A stretch of 64,000 nt of DNA from Homalodisca vitripennis (lineage: Eukaryota; Arthropoda; Insecta; Hemiptera; Cicadellidae), in assembly GCF_021130785.1 (NCBI RefSeq), contig NC_060215.1, positions 121,476,501 to 121,540,500 of the forward strand, written 5' to 3'. This document shows, piece by piece, positions 1 through 12,072 of this stretch. The number at the start of each line of letters is the position of its first letter. The stretch's first letter is position 1. The notes under the pieces are model-generated. The model saw only the letters and a list, made by a program, of their open reading frames with translations, did no database searches and was not told the origin of the DNA. Made by a program: the position numbers and the translations under genes.

Positions 1-42
1 TTGAAAATTTATATTTATATGAACATTGGTGCTTAGTGCAAT

Positions 43-264
43 TCAAATAAAAAACATAGTGTAGATATTCTTTTCACTGATCAAATAAAAGAAATTATAC
101 ATCTTAAACTTACTGGCATTAATTAACCACAGGTAAACTTTCCTTAGGTCATTATTAATATTGAACTGTAATGCTCGTCTTTTACTGGCAAAGCAGACAA
201 GTGCATTGTCATCAACATACGCAAATATATATATATGAGTTAAACTCGATATGGAGCAAATCAT
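43..264 (-). pseudogene. LINE reverse transcriptase fragment at window edge
   Basis: A 73-codon open stretch reads like the catalytic-motif region of a non-LTR reverse transcriptase. A YVDD-like box (FAYVDDNALVC) sits near residue 16, followed by an INNDL..VYLWL segment that fits the region after the YADD box in CR1/Jockey-type elements. The usual alanine of YADD is valine here. Nothing upstream on the minus strand (toward 300-600) continues the domain, and the downstream part runs to the window edge. I call it a short decayed insertion. The clade is uncertain. Confidence 0.5.
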
Positions 265-689
265 TAATATAGATATATAAACTAACGGTTAATATTTATT
301 ACTACAACTTTTCTTATATTGGGTTTATATATTTTCAAGGAAAACTGAAGTAATGAAACATAAAAATTACTAATGTTTCGTCTATAATACGGTACATTTT
401 CAAGAGATGTAAAGGTGTAAACATACTAATAAAATATGTTCATAAACTTAATTAAAATGGCAAAGAGTATATAATTTTGTATTATACAAGGAATATTAGT
501 TTTTAAAATACATTTGTAGTTAATTGTATAATAATTAAATGTTAAAATTTAAATTTAAATAGCTAATTTTATCTCTGCAACTATTCATACCTTAAATTTA
601 TACCATCAGGATGTTTGTAGTTTTTAGGACCCTCTAAAGAGTTATTTCTAAATTATTAATTTTAAGTTTATGCAGATTCTAAATTTGGT
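265..689. other. AT-rich stretch, no gene seen
   Basis: Very AT-rich sequence with many stops in all frames. I see no coding or repeat signal. Confidence 0.5.
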
Positions 690-1760
690 TAATAACTTTT
701 AAAGAAAAGCATTCATCGATTTTTTGTTATGCTCCATTGCATGGGCCGAAATAGGATTGGATCTAATTTTATGGATTGTATCTTTTTCATTCTAATGTGC
801 AGTGTAGTTATCGTCTGGCCAATGTAGTATTTTGGACAGTTTTACAAGGTAACTGATAAATTAAGTTGCTGGATTCACAAATCATTTTACCTATCATCGG
901 ATAGTTTATTCTTGTTTTGCTACCACAGCAATTTTTAAATTTATTATTAAGTAGCACGTTTTACAGCGAACAAAAAGGTTCACAGCCAAAAGATTAGTTT
1001 AAATTAGTTTAAATTTTAAGTTAGTTCGTCAGAAGTTTAGGTGATAGTGATGAATTGTCCAAATTGTGTGGCTTTTAAAAAAGTACTCTAGGTGGATTAC
1101 TAAATAAATTTCTTCTCACAGGCCAAGCTTGTAAATTGATATGTGTTGATATTACGATACCATTAATATTGTACAGCCCTGGTAAGTAAGTAGTAATAAA
1201 TTTTCCTTCGTTATGTGCTTAGGAGTAAAATGTTTGGGTATTTATATGTCATAATCCACAACATTTTGAAGATCTCCTCCATTCTTAAAATCATTTTTTA
1301 ACTTTTCATAGAACAAGTCTTTTTGCTCTAATAGTTAAACTTTTTGAATCGATTTTTTAACGTATTCAGGATTGGAGCTTAAATAGTGTAAATATTGCTT
1401 TTATTTTTATCATTGACATGAATATTCATGTTTAGGCCCCTGTTTTAAACACACATCGACATCTAAAATCTTAACAAGATTTTTAGAAATGTTGAAAGTA
1501 AATTTCGAAACTGAAAAGGGAATTAATTGTTAGATATAACGATTAAAAATATCCATGTCATGTTTCCAAAAATATCGTCGGAACCAAACTAATAGTTTTA
1601 AATTTGTGAGACTTTAAAAACGCTTGATCTAAAAGTGACAAAAATATATTGGCATGCGAACAAATTGGCATCCCTGTTTCCATTGTGGTTCCTTTCACTC
1701 GTAAGTAAAGTTTGTTTTGATTATTTTTTAATCTTTGCAAGTTAAGGAACGTTTCGCTGC
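690..1760 (-). pseudogene. Penelope-like retroelement fossil (RT plus GIY-YIG)
   Basis: Read on the minus strand, 1740-1560 gives YLRVKGTTMETGMPICSHAN, close to the conserved Penelope-type RT block (Y.QVKGTAMG...YANLF). Further along come an ILDVDVC block (like the family's INFLDV), a YL.YLSSNPEYVKKSIQ block near 1400-1340 and PRVLFKKPHNL near 1080. The plus-strand interval 812-826 encodes YIGQT on the minus strand, the hallmark of the C-terminal GIY-YIG endonuclease. An AHAMEHN block follows at about 726-755. Penelope-like elements join RT and GIY-YIG in this order. Several stops and frame changes show it is dead. The N-terminal RT part is missing or unrecognisable. Confidence 0.65.
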
Positions 1761-4725
1761 TTATTCTATGTACGAGTTACTTAGTGTTTACTCTGAATTT
1801 AACAATGTGATAACATATATTCCAGATATAATGTTTTTTACTTTTGTTCATCAGTTTTCTTTGAGAACAATTCTGCTATTTAATTTAAGTTAATTTAGTT
1901 TCTATAAAAAGGGCATCACGGGGTTCTTAAAAATAATTTTCTATTTGCTATGTTACTCAGTAAGATGCATTATTAAAGGCCAAGTATAATGACGTAAAAA
2001 ATGACTTAGCCCACAGGGATAGAAGAGATGAGTTTGTTTTTTTAATATATACCTGATTTTTTTCACTCTAAGACTATCGAGGGAAAAAGATTTGAGCATC
2101 TTTTGTAAAATAAGGTAAGCTATATCGAAAACCTTATCTGATACTAATGAAATTTTTATTACTTTGTGACATGCAGAACATTCTCAAAAGCCTTCTCCTA
2201 GACCGTTTCCGAATGTGATGTAAAGTCAATTAAAATTCAGACAAATATTTTTTTTATACTGAGGGGATTTTTTGGATGTCATTATTTTATCTATCACAAG
2301 GAATGAAAACTAAGTTTTCTTTAACAAGCTCAAGTTTGTACATTTAAACCGCCGCTATTGTGGCTACGGTGAACCTTTTGAGGACAGTTTTCCTAATTCC
2401 CTTTTGTGAACCCTTTGTGTTTTCCTAATAGAGAAATTTAATTTAATGTACAACTCAACCTATGATCTTATTCAAGATTTTCTTCGGAATCCTTGCAGAC
2501 TGTCCCCAGTATGATGGAAAAATTTAATTCATGCTTAAAAAAGTATTTCTTTAGGTATAATACTTATGTGTAAAGTTTTTTTTATCTGCAATAGTCATAA
2601 AAATAAAATGCCGTTCACAGACTTTTTGTAAACCCTCTATACACACGACTTAACTCCTAATGATTATTTATTACCCCCTAGAGTACAATGAGAAAACTTA
2701 GTGTCTATAAATAATGTAACACTTTTCCGAGAAATAATGACAGACTTAATTACTCTATTGCAAATTTTCAATTTAACTTAATCCCTCTCTAAATTTTTCA
2801 AAAGTTGTTGTGTATATTACGTACGATTTGCATCTGGCAATTGTGTCTTATGTGTCCGTTAGTGATCTCAACGATTCAGTCTGGAATATATGAGAGACTC
2901 CATCAAATTTAAAGAAACCCCAAAATAGAATCATCCAAAACCATATTTCAATCCTCTTCTCCATCATTAATGTTTATAAAGATGATTATTTGTTTTGTTT
3001 TAATTAACTAAAAAATTTACATATTGTCCAATTTATTTTCGTTCTAAAAACTGCAATAAAATTAATTTTATACCCTTTTAGTTTTCTTCAGTATTAAAAA
3101 ACGTAATATACTCCTAATATCCAATATCATAATCAGTTAAACTCCTTGTTTTATATTCAATTAAATAATGATGTGAAATTACGTTTTAATGATGTTGCAA
3201 TCCTCTATTTTACAATTAATAAGACTATCGATAATTATCTAGTGCATAACTAATTATACCTATAATTTTATTCCTGGTGAGTTGATTACAGCGTATTCTG
3301 TTAAATTGTATATAATTACAATCAACATGGTTTTGAGCTCAGAACGTCTGAGCTAAAAATAAATTAAAAACCTCCGAGCTGAACTAAAACCAAAGGTTGC
3401 AGGTTTAATCTTTGAACACAGAAACAAAACCAATCTTAGTAAAAGCATTTCCGAAATAGGTGAATGTCTATGCTTCACTTTATAACATTCAGTTAAATAG
3501 ATCGTCAGAATCTGTGTGAATGCTATTGACACGATCATTAGGGTACTTATTGCAGCGTTTCACTATACGCGTTTCTGTTTAAATAACAATTTAATTCGGT
3601 TTTTACTTTAAAATAAAAAAGACCTAAATTGAAAGTTCAAAACCATTTATAAGTTAGCATTATAAGTTATAAGTTATAGCGGATATGCAAGCAGAAATTC
3701 AATGGGTTTTGTTGATTAATTTTATATATTTTAATGATTTATGATTGTATGTTCAAAGTAAGTAGGTTGGAGGAAATATTTTGTAGCGTAGAAATTAAAA
3801 TAACATAAGTAATGGTGTTTTTCATTTCTAGGAGATTTCTTGCATACATTGCATCAAATGTTATAATTTTTTTCAAAGTCTCGTTGATTTATTAGTTAGA
3901 TAATCTCAAATACAATACATTTCTACAGTGAAACTTACATTTAAGATAATGTTTTTTCAACATTACTGAAACTATTACACAAATCAACACACATTTTACT
4001 GTGACGTAGTTTGATTAGGTTGCTTAATATATTTATATTAGAAGTAATTATATTTACGTAACCAAAATACCCAAAACATTATACTATAGACGTAACAAAA
4101 TAAATGTATCTAATCATTGTTAAATGATCTTGTGAAGTTTGAAAACAATAATAATGGAGATTAATATATTTAACATAATGCTAATCGTGAATTGTTATAG
4201 TGCTTGATATTGTATTTAGTTGTAATGATGAGTTGTCTGCGATGGAAAGGAAAATCCAATTTACCCGCTTTAAGAACTTACATTTAAAACCTGTATTTTT
4301 TATGAAATTCATGATACCTTGTATCGAAATTTGGGTAAAGTAATTTAAAAAACAGGAAATAAAACATACCTCATTCTTTGCTCTAGGTGTATTCTGTCTT
4401 CTATTTTTTTTTCAAGATAAAGTACAATTCTGTATGTCCAAATTATAAGATCAGAATTTACTTTTCTAGTATAATTGGTTATCCAAACGTTTATTCAGTT
4501 CTTCGTTTTATATAGAAGAATATGTGTATGTTTTAAGATGCACACTGCAATATTAAATGTAAGTGAAATATATTTGTACGATAGTATTCAATATTAACAC
4601 ACAGTTGTATGTTGTGTTATGAATGAAATTGAAGAATAGCGTGAGGGTGAACAATAAAAGTCAGGGTTACAACTGTAATTACAGACCTACCCTCCTACAC
4701 TTCCCGTCTCCTACCCCTCTTCCAC
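1761..4725. other. AT-rich stretch, no gene seen
   Basis: About 3 kb of AT-rich sequence. The 5' part of the Penelope-like fossil may extend to about 2.0 kb, but I could not recognise motifs there. Short open stretches, such as one on the minus strand at 3353-3538, show no known motif. Confidence 0.45.
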
Positions 4726-5010
4726 CTATTCAAATACAGCTCTTGGGGACACGTCCCAGAAAGATGTGCTCCGCTTGTGTTTCTTAGCAGGTGGATGGTA
4801 AGTAGTACGTTGACATGTGGACGTAAAGTTTTGGTAGAGCGTCATCGATGGAGAACGTTTCAGTCCCATTTTGGCTGGGGATGCTGTACACATGGAGACT
4901 GCCGACATGCTGTTGTTAAATATAGAACTCATTTTCACAATCTTTGCTCGCTTCGGGTTCAAAAGTGACGACTCTTCACAGTGACGAGCCTTTTTGGAAA
5001 ATATACAAAG
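4726..5010 (-). pseudogene. SIN3-like exon: PAH2-PAH3 linker
   Basis: A GC-richer island open on the minus strand, with a 78-residue ATG-started segment from 4962. Toward its end it reads LKRSPSMTLYQN...HPPAKKHKRSTSFWDVS. This resembles the insect SIN3 linker just before PAH3, where KRSPS, PPAKKHK and S.RDVS-type blocks occur in this order. The expected continuation (LAEAGKYG, then PAH3) is absent; the frame ends after SPRAVFE. An AG that could serve as an acceptor lies near 5010 (TTTTCCAAAAAG). It follows the PAH2-like segment in correct order on the same strand. It could be a real exon, a partial duplication or a pseudogene. The homology is from memory of the family. Confidence 0.45.
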
Positions 5011-5512
5011 GACAATTTTAATAGTCTTTATAGAGCAAAACGAGTAGAATATTTAAGAGGTAATTTACTTTATTACCATTATTACCTGTTGTGAAATGAT
5101 TCACGACAACTTCAGTGTCAGCCGTATTATAACTTTGTGTAATCTACAGATAATCTCAGATGGGTGCATTGATTATTGACTGAGGTTACTTCCTAGCTGG
5201 TTTATGGTAAGCCAACTCATCCAGACCAACAATGTACATGTGCATGATAAACATTCAAGTAATAACAATGATGTTTCTGCCGATGTAAGAGTAACAAAGG
5301 CAATGAGTCGTACATGAGTATAGTTAGAGTAGGTACTTTGAACTTTCTGGCGAGAAGACAAGGGACAGGCAGGAAGACAGGTATATTTGTAATGTACTTC
5401 AATCTACAAAATCTTTTGCGCAGGTCTCAAAAAGACAGGAGTTTGGTATAAGTAAAGAAGTCAGGTTGCCTTCTGTTGAGATACCATAGATAATTACTAG
5501 CTGTTTCTGAAG
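5011..5512 (-). other. Interval between the two SIN3-like segments
   Basis: Placed as an intron if the neighbouring SIN3-like islands belong together. Short open stretches here are on both strands and carry no motif. A GTAATT just after the PAH2 segment is a weak possible donor. Confidence 0.3.
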
Positions 5513-5738
5513 TTTCGTAGCGTCTGGCAGGAATTGGACGAACTCGGCCAGCAGATTATCGTGGTCCTCTAACAGTTTTGTAACCTTGGAATACATCTCG
5601 GCCATCTGTCATCTGCTTGTTGTCAGTGGACTGCCCGCCTGCTCCAGCCCCTTCCTTCAAATTCTGTTGTTCGTTCTGGTATATTTGCAATATCTCCAGA
5701 AATCTCTTATATTTATCACGCTGTTCTTGGAGTATATT
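5513..5738 (-). pseudogene. SIN3-like PAH2 domain segment, frameshifted
   Basis: On the minus strand 5729-5610 reads QEQRDKYKRFLEILQIYQNE and on to KEGAGAGGQSTDNKQMT. One nucleotide out of frame it continues MAEMYSKVTKLLEDHDNLLAEF and VQFLPDAT to 5513. This is the layout of a SIN3 paired amphipathic helix (F..QPD.YK.FLEILH.YQKEQ, then VYAQVAKLF.NQEDLL.EFGQFLPDA), specifically PAH2. SIN3 is the scaffold of a nuclear histone deacetylase corepressor complex, and PAH2 binds repressor peptides. A TAG that could be a splice acceptor lies just before 5738. The one-base frame slip near 5608 argues for a pseudogene or an assembly error. Confidence 0.6.
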
Positions 5739-6498
5739 CTAAAACCATGTATAAGCAACAACATGTATAAGCACGACGGTAGTACTTCTCTGATGGGAGA
5801 GTGAAGTTCATGTTACATAATGAATTCCAAAGTTTTCTTGTTAGACTTACAGTGCTGAGTCATAACAAACATTAAATGTCTCCAGTTGACTATATTATAA
5901 ATTAAATTAATTAAATATTTTAGAGAGCTATCGACAGCTATCAACAGATTTTTCTTATGACATCTATTGATAAGCTGAAAACTTAAACGTTATGAATGCC
6001 AAGTGTGATTTTAAAAGGAATATTAATTGAAAAACAGCATTTACTATCGGTTGCGTAGTGCAGTTGGTCAGTTTTTGAATTAGACACATTTTATTATATT
6101 TGCATCGTAACTGTCATTTAACATGTTATTCTACTGCAATATACATAAAGCCAGAGATATCATAGTCATATTCTATTCATGTTGAGGGTACCTCGCAAAA
6201 ATCTCCTTGATGTTTCTACTCAGACAAATACATAACGTTATAACGACAGTAGACAGTTCTCCTGTTTAGCATTAGGCCCTGTGCTGAGTCGTTGCAATTT
6301 ACCTGTGCAAATCTTCTATCGATCGGCAAAACCACTAAGAAACTAATCAGATATGTCTTTCAATGCTCTGAATATAAGGACGGTGACTAAACGTACAAGA
6401 AGTACATAAAATGTGTAACAAGTACCAGCACCCCACTATACAAACATGAGTACAACAATTCTAAAATTTGCAGAAAATTACTTACAGTTGTGATAAAC

Positions 6499-6553
<55 letters not shown>

Positions 6554-7329
6554 TAATATTGATAATAAGTTTGAGAGATTATTAACTGGATAGATTTAAT
6601 ACTAAATTATATTAACCACGGAAACACAATTTTCAGGTTTAATAATGTTTCAATGAATTAGGGAGTACTTAGATATTATAATCAATTAAATGATTTAATG
6701 TTATTTAACTGAACTATCATTAGTTTGGCCCTATTAGAACTTTCCTTGTACTAAGACAGAGTGAGAGAGAAAGAGGAACACGCATTGGCTACCTCTATAG
6801 AGAGCAATACATCAAATAACCAGTCGTATCGACGCTACCACGATCAGACCTTTAATTAATGTCCAGCTATAGTGTCTCGCTCTAAACGGTTCCTCAACTC
6901 ACCGTATTTGGCGGCTCTTAAGATTGATCTCTTAAAATAAACAGTATTATTAACTCTCTCTATAGTTTAATGAGCTGTGTTTCTTGTCAAACTTCTTTTT
7001 TATCCCTGTAAACAGTGAGTTGTGCAAGTGTTACAAGAAGTATTGGGAAGACTTCTGCTCGTGACTACCACGATTATAATCTGACAATGCTTGTTACTCG
7101 CTCGTTATTCTTGCTTTTAATGGAAACATCCCTTCAACTCTTTAGACACTGTCTCAGGTGTGGACTCGAACTCACACTAGTGGTAACAGCAGAGTCATGT
7201 AATGATCCTCCGAAACATGGTACTGTGAAAACACCTCAAATCTTAAAAGTTAATTTTCTGTCTATACTATTTGCCCTATAATTGTGTATTGATTATCAAT
7301 ATTTATTCAATTACCTCGGGACACATTTG
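5739..7329. other. AT-rich stretch with a long (AT)n run
   Basis: No gene seen. It contains the dinucleotide run at 6501-6549 and a slightly GC-richer block at 6760-6960 with AG-rich sequence. If the SIN3-like segments belong together, this lies inside an intron. Confidence 0.4.
6501..6549. repeat. (AT)n microsatellite
   Basis: Uninterrupted AT dinucleotides for about 49 bp. Confidence 0.95.
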
Positions 7330-7560
7330 GACCTCCTAGTTGGATACGATTACACGTCCATACTATAAGTTACAGTCCTTAGCTTTAACACAGACAGATC
7401 CTCAGCAGTATCCTTTCGGCATACAATGAGTTGAAAGTTCCGGTCAGCCGGGTGAACAACAATGTTCCTGAACATTTTATTCACATCAGATGTGAAGGCA
7501 TAATTATGAATACAGAATTTCAACAATGTGTCTCATATGTTGAGCTGGAGTCCTCTTCCT
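7330..7560 (-). pseudogene. BEL/Pao-type reverse transcriptase fragment
   Basis: The minus strand reads YAFTSDVNKMFRNIVVHPAD, then RNFQLIV, a short gap, and LKLRTVTY. This is the BEL/Pao RT core (ADI.KMYRQI.V...D...Q...WR......Y.L.TVTYG), including the aspartate of the first catalytic motif (TSD). Just upstream, GLQLNI.DTLLKF resembles the family's GP.LQ.DL..LL..FR block. The TYG site reads TYS and a stop follows a few codons later. Only about 75 codons survive. It lies downstream of a piece that should be the far C-terminus of the same polyprotein, so the order is scrambled. Confidence 0.6.
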
Positions 7561-7619
7561 CTAATAAAACCGCAGAAGATAAAATTGTGTGATTGGGTTT
7601 GAAGGGTAAGCATATACAA

Positions 7620-7800
7620 TAGCGTCTGTCCGCTTCCCTAGAGTGGTTCCTAGCAGTTGTGTCGGAAAGTGGGAAGAGCATTTTTACTGCAAGTCTAGTG
7701 AAAGTGTCATTGGCAGTTTGGTCCACCACACGCATCACTACATTAGCTCTAGGGTGGACTGCGGTGATACGTGTCAAAGGCCACGAGAGAGGTGTAGGGT
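7620..7800 (-). pseudogene. BEL/Pao-type polyprotein C-terminus fragment
   Basis: The minus strand from 7777 reads TRITAVHPRANVVMRVVDQT, then ANDTFTRLAVKMLFPL. This fits the C-terminal tail of BEL/Pao polyproteins after the integrase (W.L.RV..VHPG.DG.VRVV.VKT..G...RPV.KL.PLP). The tail normally ends the gag-pol reading frame. Here an RT fragment follows it on the same strand within 100 bp, which cannot be the order of one intact element. The match is by motif only. Confidence 0.5.
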
Positions 7801-8110
7801 GAGTGGACTAGCACCAAGTTGTCTAATTTTAGATTCGGAGTTGGGAATGTCCACTTGTTATAAAACCCATGAAGTGGTGTTTAGCACCCTTTACTGTATT
7901 TCCCGAAAGTCCTCCTTGGTGAAGAGTGGCATGGGGGCTGTTGAAAATTAACACCTTTAGATATTGGTAAACTTAAGAAATTTCCCTGAGCATGATAAGA
8001 GCGCAGAGAGAATTCAGTGAGTTTGCGAAGTACGGCATCAGCACCAACAAATTAGAACCACAATAAGATGAACACTGAAGTTGGAAGTTGAATGTTTATT
8101 TACGAATCTA
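7801..8110. other. No further gene seen
   Basis: The minus strand at 7820-7950 may hold a little more of the BEL/Pao tail, but stops interrupt it and I could not confirm it. Confidence 0.3.
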
Positions 8111-8503
8111 TTGAGCAGTAAACAAAGAATAATACTACGCATACGAACCTACCTAAACTGCACTAATGAACAGACTCATGATGAAAGCTGTATGTGTTTG
8201 AAGACCTTGAGCAGTAAACAAAGAATAATACTACGCATACGAACCTACCTAAACTGCACTAATGAACAGACTCATGATGAAAGCTTTATGTGTTTGAAGA
8301 CATTGAGCAGTAAACAAAGAATAATACTGCGCATACGAACCTGCCTAAACTGCACTAATGAACTGACTCATGATGAAAGCTTTATGTGTTTGAAGACATT
8401 AAGCAGTAAACAAAGAATACTACTACGCATACGAACCTACCTAAACTGCACTAATGAACAGACCCATGATGGAAGCTTTATGTGTTTGAAGACCTTGAGC
8501 AGT
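8111..8503 (+). repeat. 96-bp tandem repeat, four copies
   Basis: The start word TTGAGCAGT (TTAAGCAGT once) recurs at 8111, 8207, 8303, 8399 and 8495, exactly 96 bp apart, giving four nearly identical units plus a 9-bp stub. Because 96 is 32 codons, one frame stays open through all copies (8081-8512) and would give a 32-residue repeat rich in Cys, Arg and Thr. No signal peptide or known domain is visible and the open frame ends just past the array. I favour a minisatellite over a protein gene. Confidence 0.9.
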
Positions 8504-10570
8504 ATTTTTTAAATCAATTTGGTTTCGTTAATTAATCTTCACCTAACAACAATGGGTAGTAAGAAAATGGTAACAACTCCGATAAATATCCAATGGAACA
8601 AGACATACACACATCGCGTATGATGCAGTAATTATTTACAGTAATGAATGTAAGCCGTGCTAAGTTTAAGTGCATCTCCGTTACGCTATGATACGTAATT
8701 GGTATCCAGATTCAGATTATTAAAATTACCTGATAGAGGCAACCTCGCTTTATCACTCTGAGTTTAAAAAAATAGGATCTAAGTTATATTATTTGGATAA
8801 GCTTTCGAAAAGAATATTCTATAAACAACTAATATAATTTTCTTCCTTCAGACTGTAAGATATTATATAATTTAATTCCATGACAAAATATACCATTGTG
8901 GTATAAAGGTAACCGGTAACAGAAATTTCATAAATAATGTTTATATCTTGCAGTTTGCCTACCTCAAAATAATTTGAATTAGGTTTCACAAAACTAATAA
9001 ATCATAGATATACAGAGTAGGAATTCTATAAAATGGTTACTGTTTTTTTCACTGGTTTGTCTTGTATGTGCTTTGGCAATCATACAGACTAACTAATTTT
9101 CATCTCTAATCATTATTTCACTTCTCCCTGCATTTTCTCAAGACCGTGATTAAAAAGTGTTGCATTTAGTTTCGAATAGACTTCATCAATGTGAATCTTT
9201 CACTTCAAGTCTTATGTATACTATATCCTGAAGAATTTAAGATATCATTAAATTTTCAAAGGTTTGCGAATAAAGCCTTTGAAGACCAGAAATTATGTTT
9301 TAATAATTCAACATTTTTACTGCAATTTTCCGAGTAGACCATGTTGCAAGTAAAAATGTTTGGTGATGCCTATAACACTCATAATGTCATTAGTTTTTAT
9401 GAGAACTGAATAATTTTTCACACAAAATAATTTATAGTTCTAATAAAACAAAGATTTGTAGTACAAAAATATATTTTTACTGTGTAAAAAAGCTTTTTAC
9501 AAGTTTTAAACAAAATTTTAAATTACATTGTATTTATTAAACATTTTAACAATTTTATAGTCAAACGTGTTTTTTATATTTTAAACACACTTTGCACAAT
9601 ACATAATTTTTTTAACATAAAATGATAAATTAAAACTTTGGCTATCGAAAAATACGAAAAATTCAGGATTAGGCTTTTGTAACGTGTAAATGGACAAAAA
9701 CCCAAACATTATTAGCCCACTAAAATTCAGAAATCTTTAAGAGATTCTCTCATCGGGCAGTTATGCAGCAAATCAGTAATAACTAACTAAATATGTATTT
9801 ACAACGTGCAATGGTTATAACTTTATGATGGTTATAGCCATTCACATGCCATGCTAACCTTCACTGCACCATAGCAGATCGTTGCCTATTTGAAAAGATT
9901 TTAATATATCTTTTGCTAGATCTTCTTCCAGGTAAAATAATAAGGCCTGAAGGTCTGTTGTCTAACAACGGATGCAATCATCTGGTAATATTTAACCAAA
10001 AAATACCAAATTTACTGTTCCAAATAATCGATAACAAGTAATACTGAAGCAAATCAAATTACTGGCTACCTGATGTACTTAGACATATTCAAATTTGTAT
10101 ATTTTGTAGCTTAAAGTCTTATATAATAAAAACTTAGCCTAGCAGTATATTACCATAACTTAGCAATATATGGATTTGCCATGCAAATTGTCCATAGCAA
10201 TATATTGTCACCTGATCCTCAAAGGGTTTACCATAACCAATGGTGGCTTCATGCCATTGTGATGACCCATACAAAACTTTAATAAATTAGTTTTGAGACA
10301 ATTTCAAAGCTAACCATGTGAGTTAAGCTACTGGTTCATATTACAAAAATATTAATTAACTCTTTTCAGAATAATTCCGTATCAATTACTTCTCCTAATT
10401 AATTATTATTTACTCTGAATAATATTAAATGGAAATCAACACTTTCAAATATCAGTATCATACCGTGAAACTTATTACTAAATAAGATGCAAACCACAAG
10501 ATCCATTCATACCATTAACTTTTAACTTAATTGTCAACCATAACTTTATCACTTACATCTAAAAAACTAC
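8504..10570. other. AT-rich stretch, no gene seen
   Basis: About 2 kb without recognised coding or repeat features. It would be intronic under the SIN3 reading of the flanking islands. Confidence 0.45.
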
Positions 10571-10711
10571 TCAAAAAATAAGTTTTTGTGTAACAACTGT
10601 TGTTGGTGTGGGCAGCGCCATACTTGGTAGTACTGTTGGGGTTGCAGGGACTAGTGTTGTTGTGGCAGCACTCGGTGATGGCACATTCACTTGAACTTGG
10701 TATGAGTAACA
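10571..10711 (-). pseudogene. Exon-like island, possibly SIN3 post-PAH1 linker
   Basis: A GC-rich island in AT-rich DNA. A CAG splice-acceptor-like end (CCTTATTGCAG) precedes the frame CYSYQVQVNVPSPSAATTTL, then VPATPTVLPSMALPTPTTVV, ending at a TGA in QKLIF. SIN3 proteins of insects carry a Y.(Y/F)QV.V.VPSP-type low-complexity linker just after PAH1. This island lies upstream of the PAH2-like segment on the same strand, so order is preserved. A convincing splice donor is not visible. Ser/Thr/Pro-rich linkers are weak evidence alone; it could be an unrelated exon. Confidence 0.4.
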
Positions 10712-12072
10712 CTGCAATAAGGCACCTTACTAAACAGATAAAAGTTCAATATAATACAAGAGTTCCTGAATAAGAAGTTCTATAAGCAGATAGACTGAGA
10801 AACACATTGGATTTAATCATTATTTTGATAAACTTATGTCGTTTCAAATTAAGACAAATATCATCTTCACATTCTAAACACATATTATGTAACATAAAAC
10901 AGATGTTGTATCATGTACAGACTATGAGATCAAATTATAAAATAAAATACACTTATAAAACTTATGCACCAAAAACGTATAGTTTTTTTTAATATTACCA
11001 TATATACATTAAGTAGGTACTCTATATCTGCATTTGCGCGGATATATGTTCATTTATTTCTATGAAAGTATTTTCCACGTATAAATTGTGTAATTCTACA
11101 GACAGTGCCATAACCAACTGCTATACAAACTTAATCAATGTTTTGTTATGTGACAATTCGAAAACTCACTTGTTCACTTTAGTTTTATAATCAATAATAC
11201 CAGAAATAATATTCTATGATGATACAATACGTACAATATTCATCTGTGGAGTAAATATGGTATTTAGTATTGCCTGAATGAAAGAGTTCTTTTAAAACAA
11301 TTCTTTGCATGTGTTTGTAAGTATGGGTGACTATAAAATCTGAACATTACCAAATTGACGAAGCAGGAATGGTTGGTTTATACCAAGGAACGTTTTTAAA
11401 AGTTTTATGTGTTGGTTTATAATCATCCTGTGTTTGAAAAGGGTTCCAAAAATATTTGTTTTTATTTTATTTTTGTTACAACACCTATTACTATTCTTAA
11501 GCATTAGGTGTTATGTTACTTAAAGCTAATCTGTTATCCATCTGGTTAGAAATGGCAGACCTTATGTACCTTATCTTAGTGTGTTTTATATTATATTTAC
11601 CCAATTAAATAAAAATATATAATGTAAAATTATGAAAATAATTGTATATCTAAAAATATAATAAGCTGGCACCATGTTAATCAAATCCGGGAACCAACCT
11701 TTGTTAGAAATTCCTAAATGATCGAATACAAAAACATTCTAATTATAGCTATTAACATATTATTTATGTCACAAGTTGTCAAACACGTTTAACCTTCGAA
11801 ATATTACGAAGTAACTTAGATTTTAATGGTTTGTGTGTTACATTTTAATAAATACGAGTTGCATAAATTTTAATTATTGAATTATTACCTTTTTGTAAAC
11901 AAGAACAAGCGTAAGTATACCACAATTTTACATACCTGTAATGTAATTACAAAATCTACCTTCAATACGTGTTTATACCTGTACGTCGTGCTTGTTTTTC
12001 CTGACTTACAACACCTTCAACCGTAAGATGCATTCCAGCAGAACATATTGAAATCTGTGGCTCAGCCCACTA
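10712..12072. other. AT-rich stretch, no gene seen
   Basis: No PAH1-like exon could be found here or further right on the minus strand, although the SIN3 reading would predict one. Confidence 0.4.

Noticed and set aside
4726..4962. U2AF-like reading of KKHKRSTSFWDV
   Set aside because: The WDV resemblance is short and the following PPPGFEH block is absent; the SIN3 linker reading also explains KRSPS and PPAKKHK and the neighbouring PAH2.
8081..8512. 143-codon frame with a 32-residue repeat as a secreted or structural protein
   Set aside because: The frame is open only because the tandem unit is 96 bp; no signal peptide, start context or domain supports a gene.
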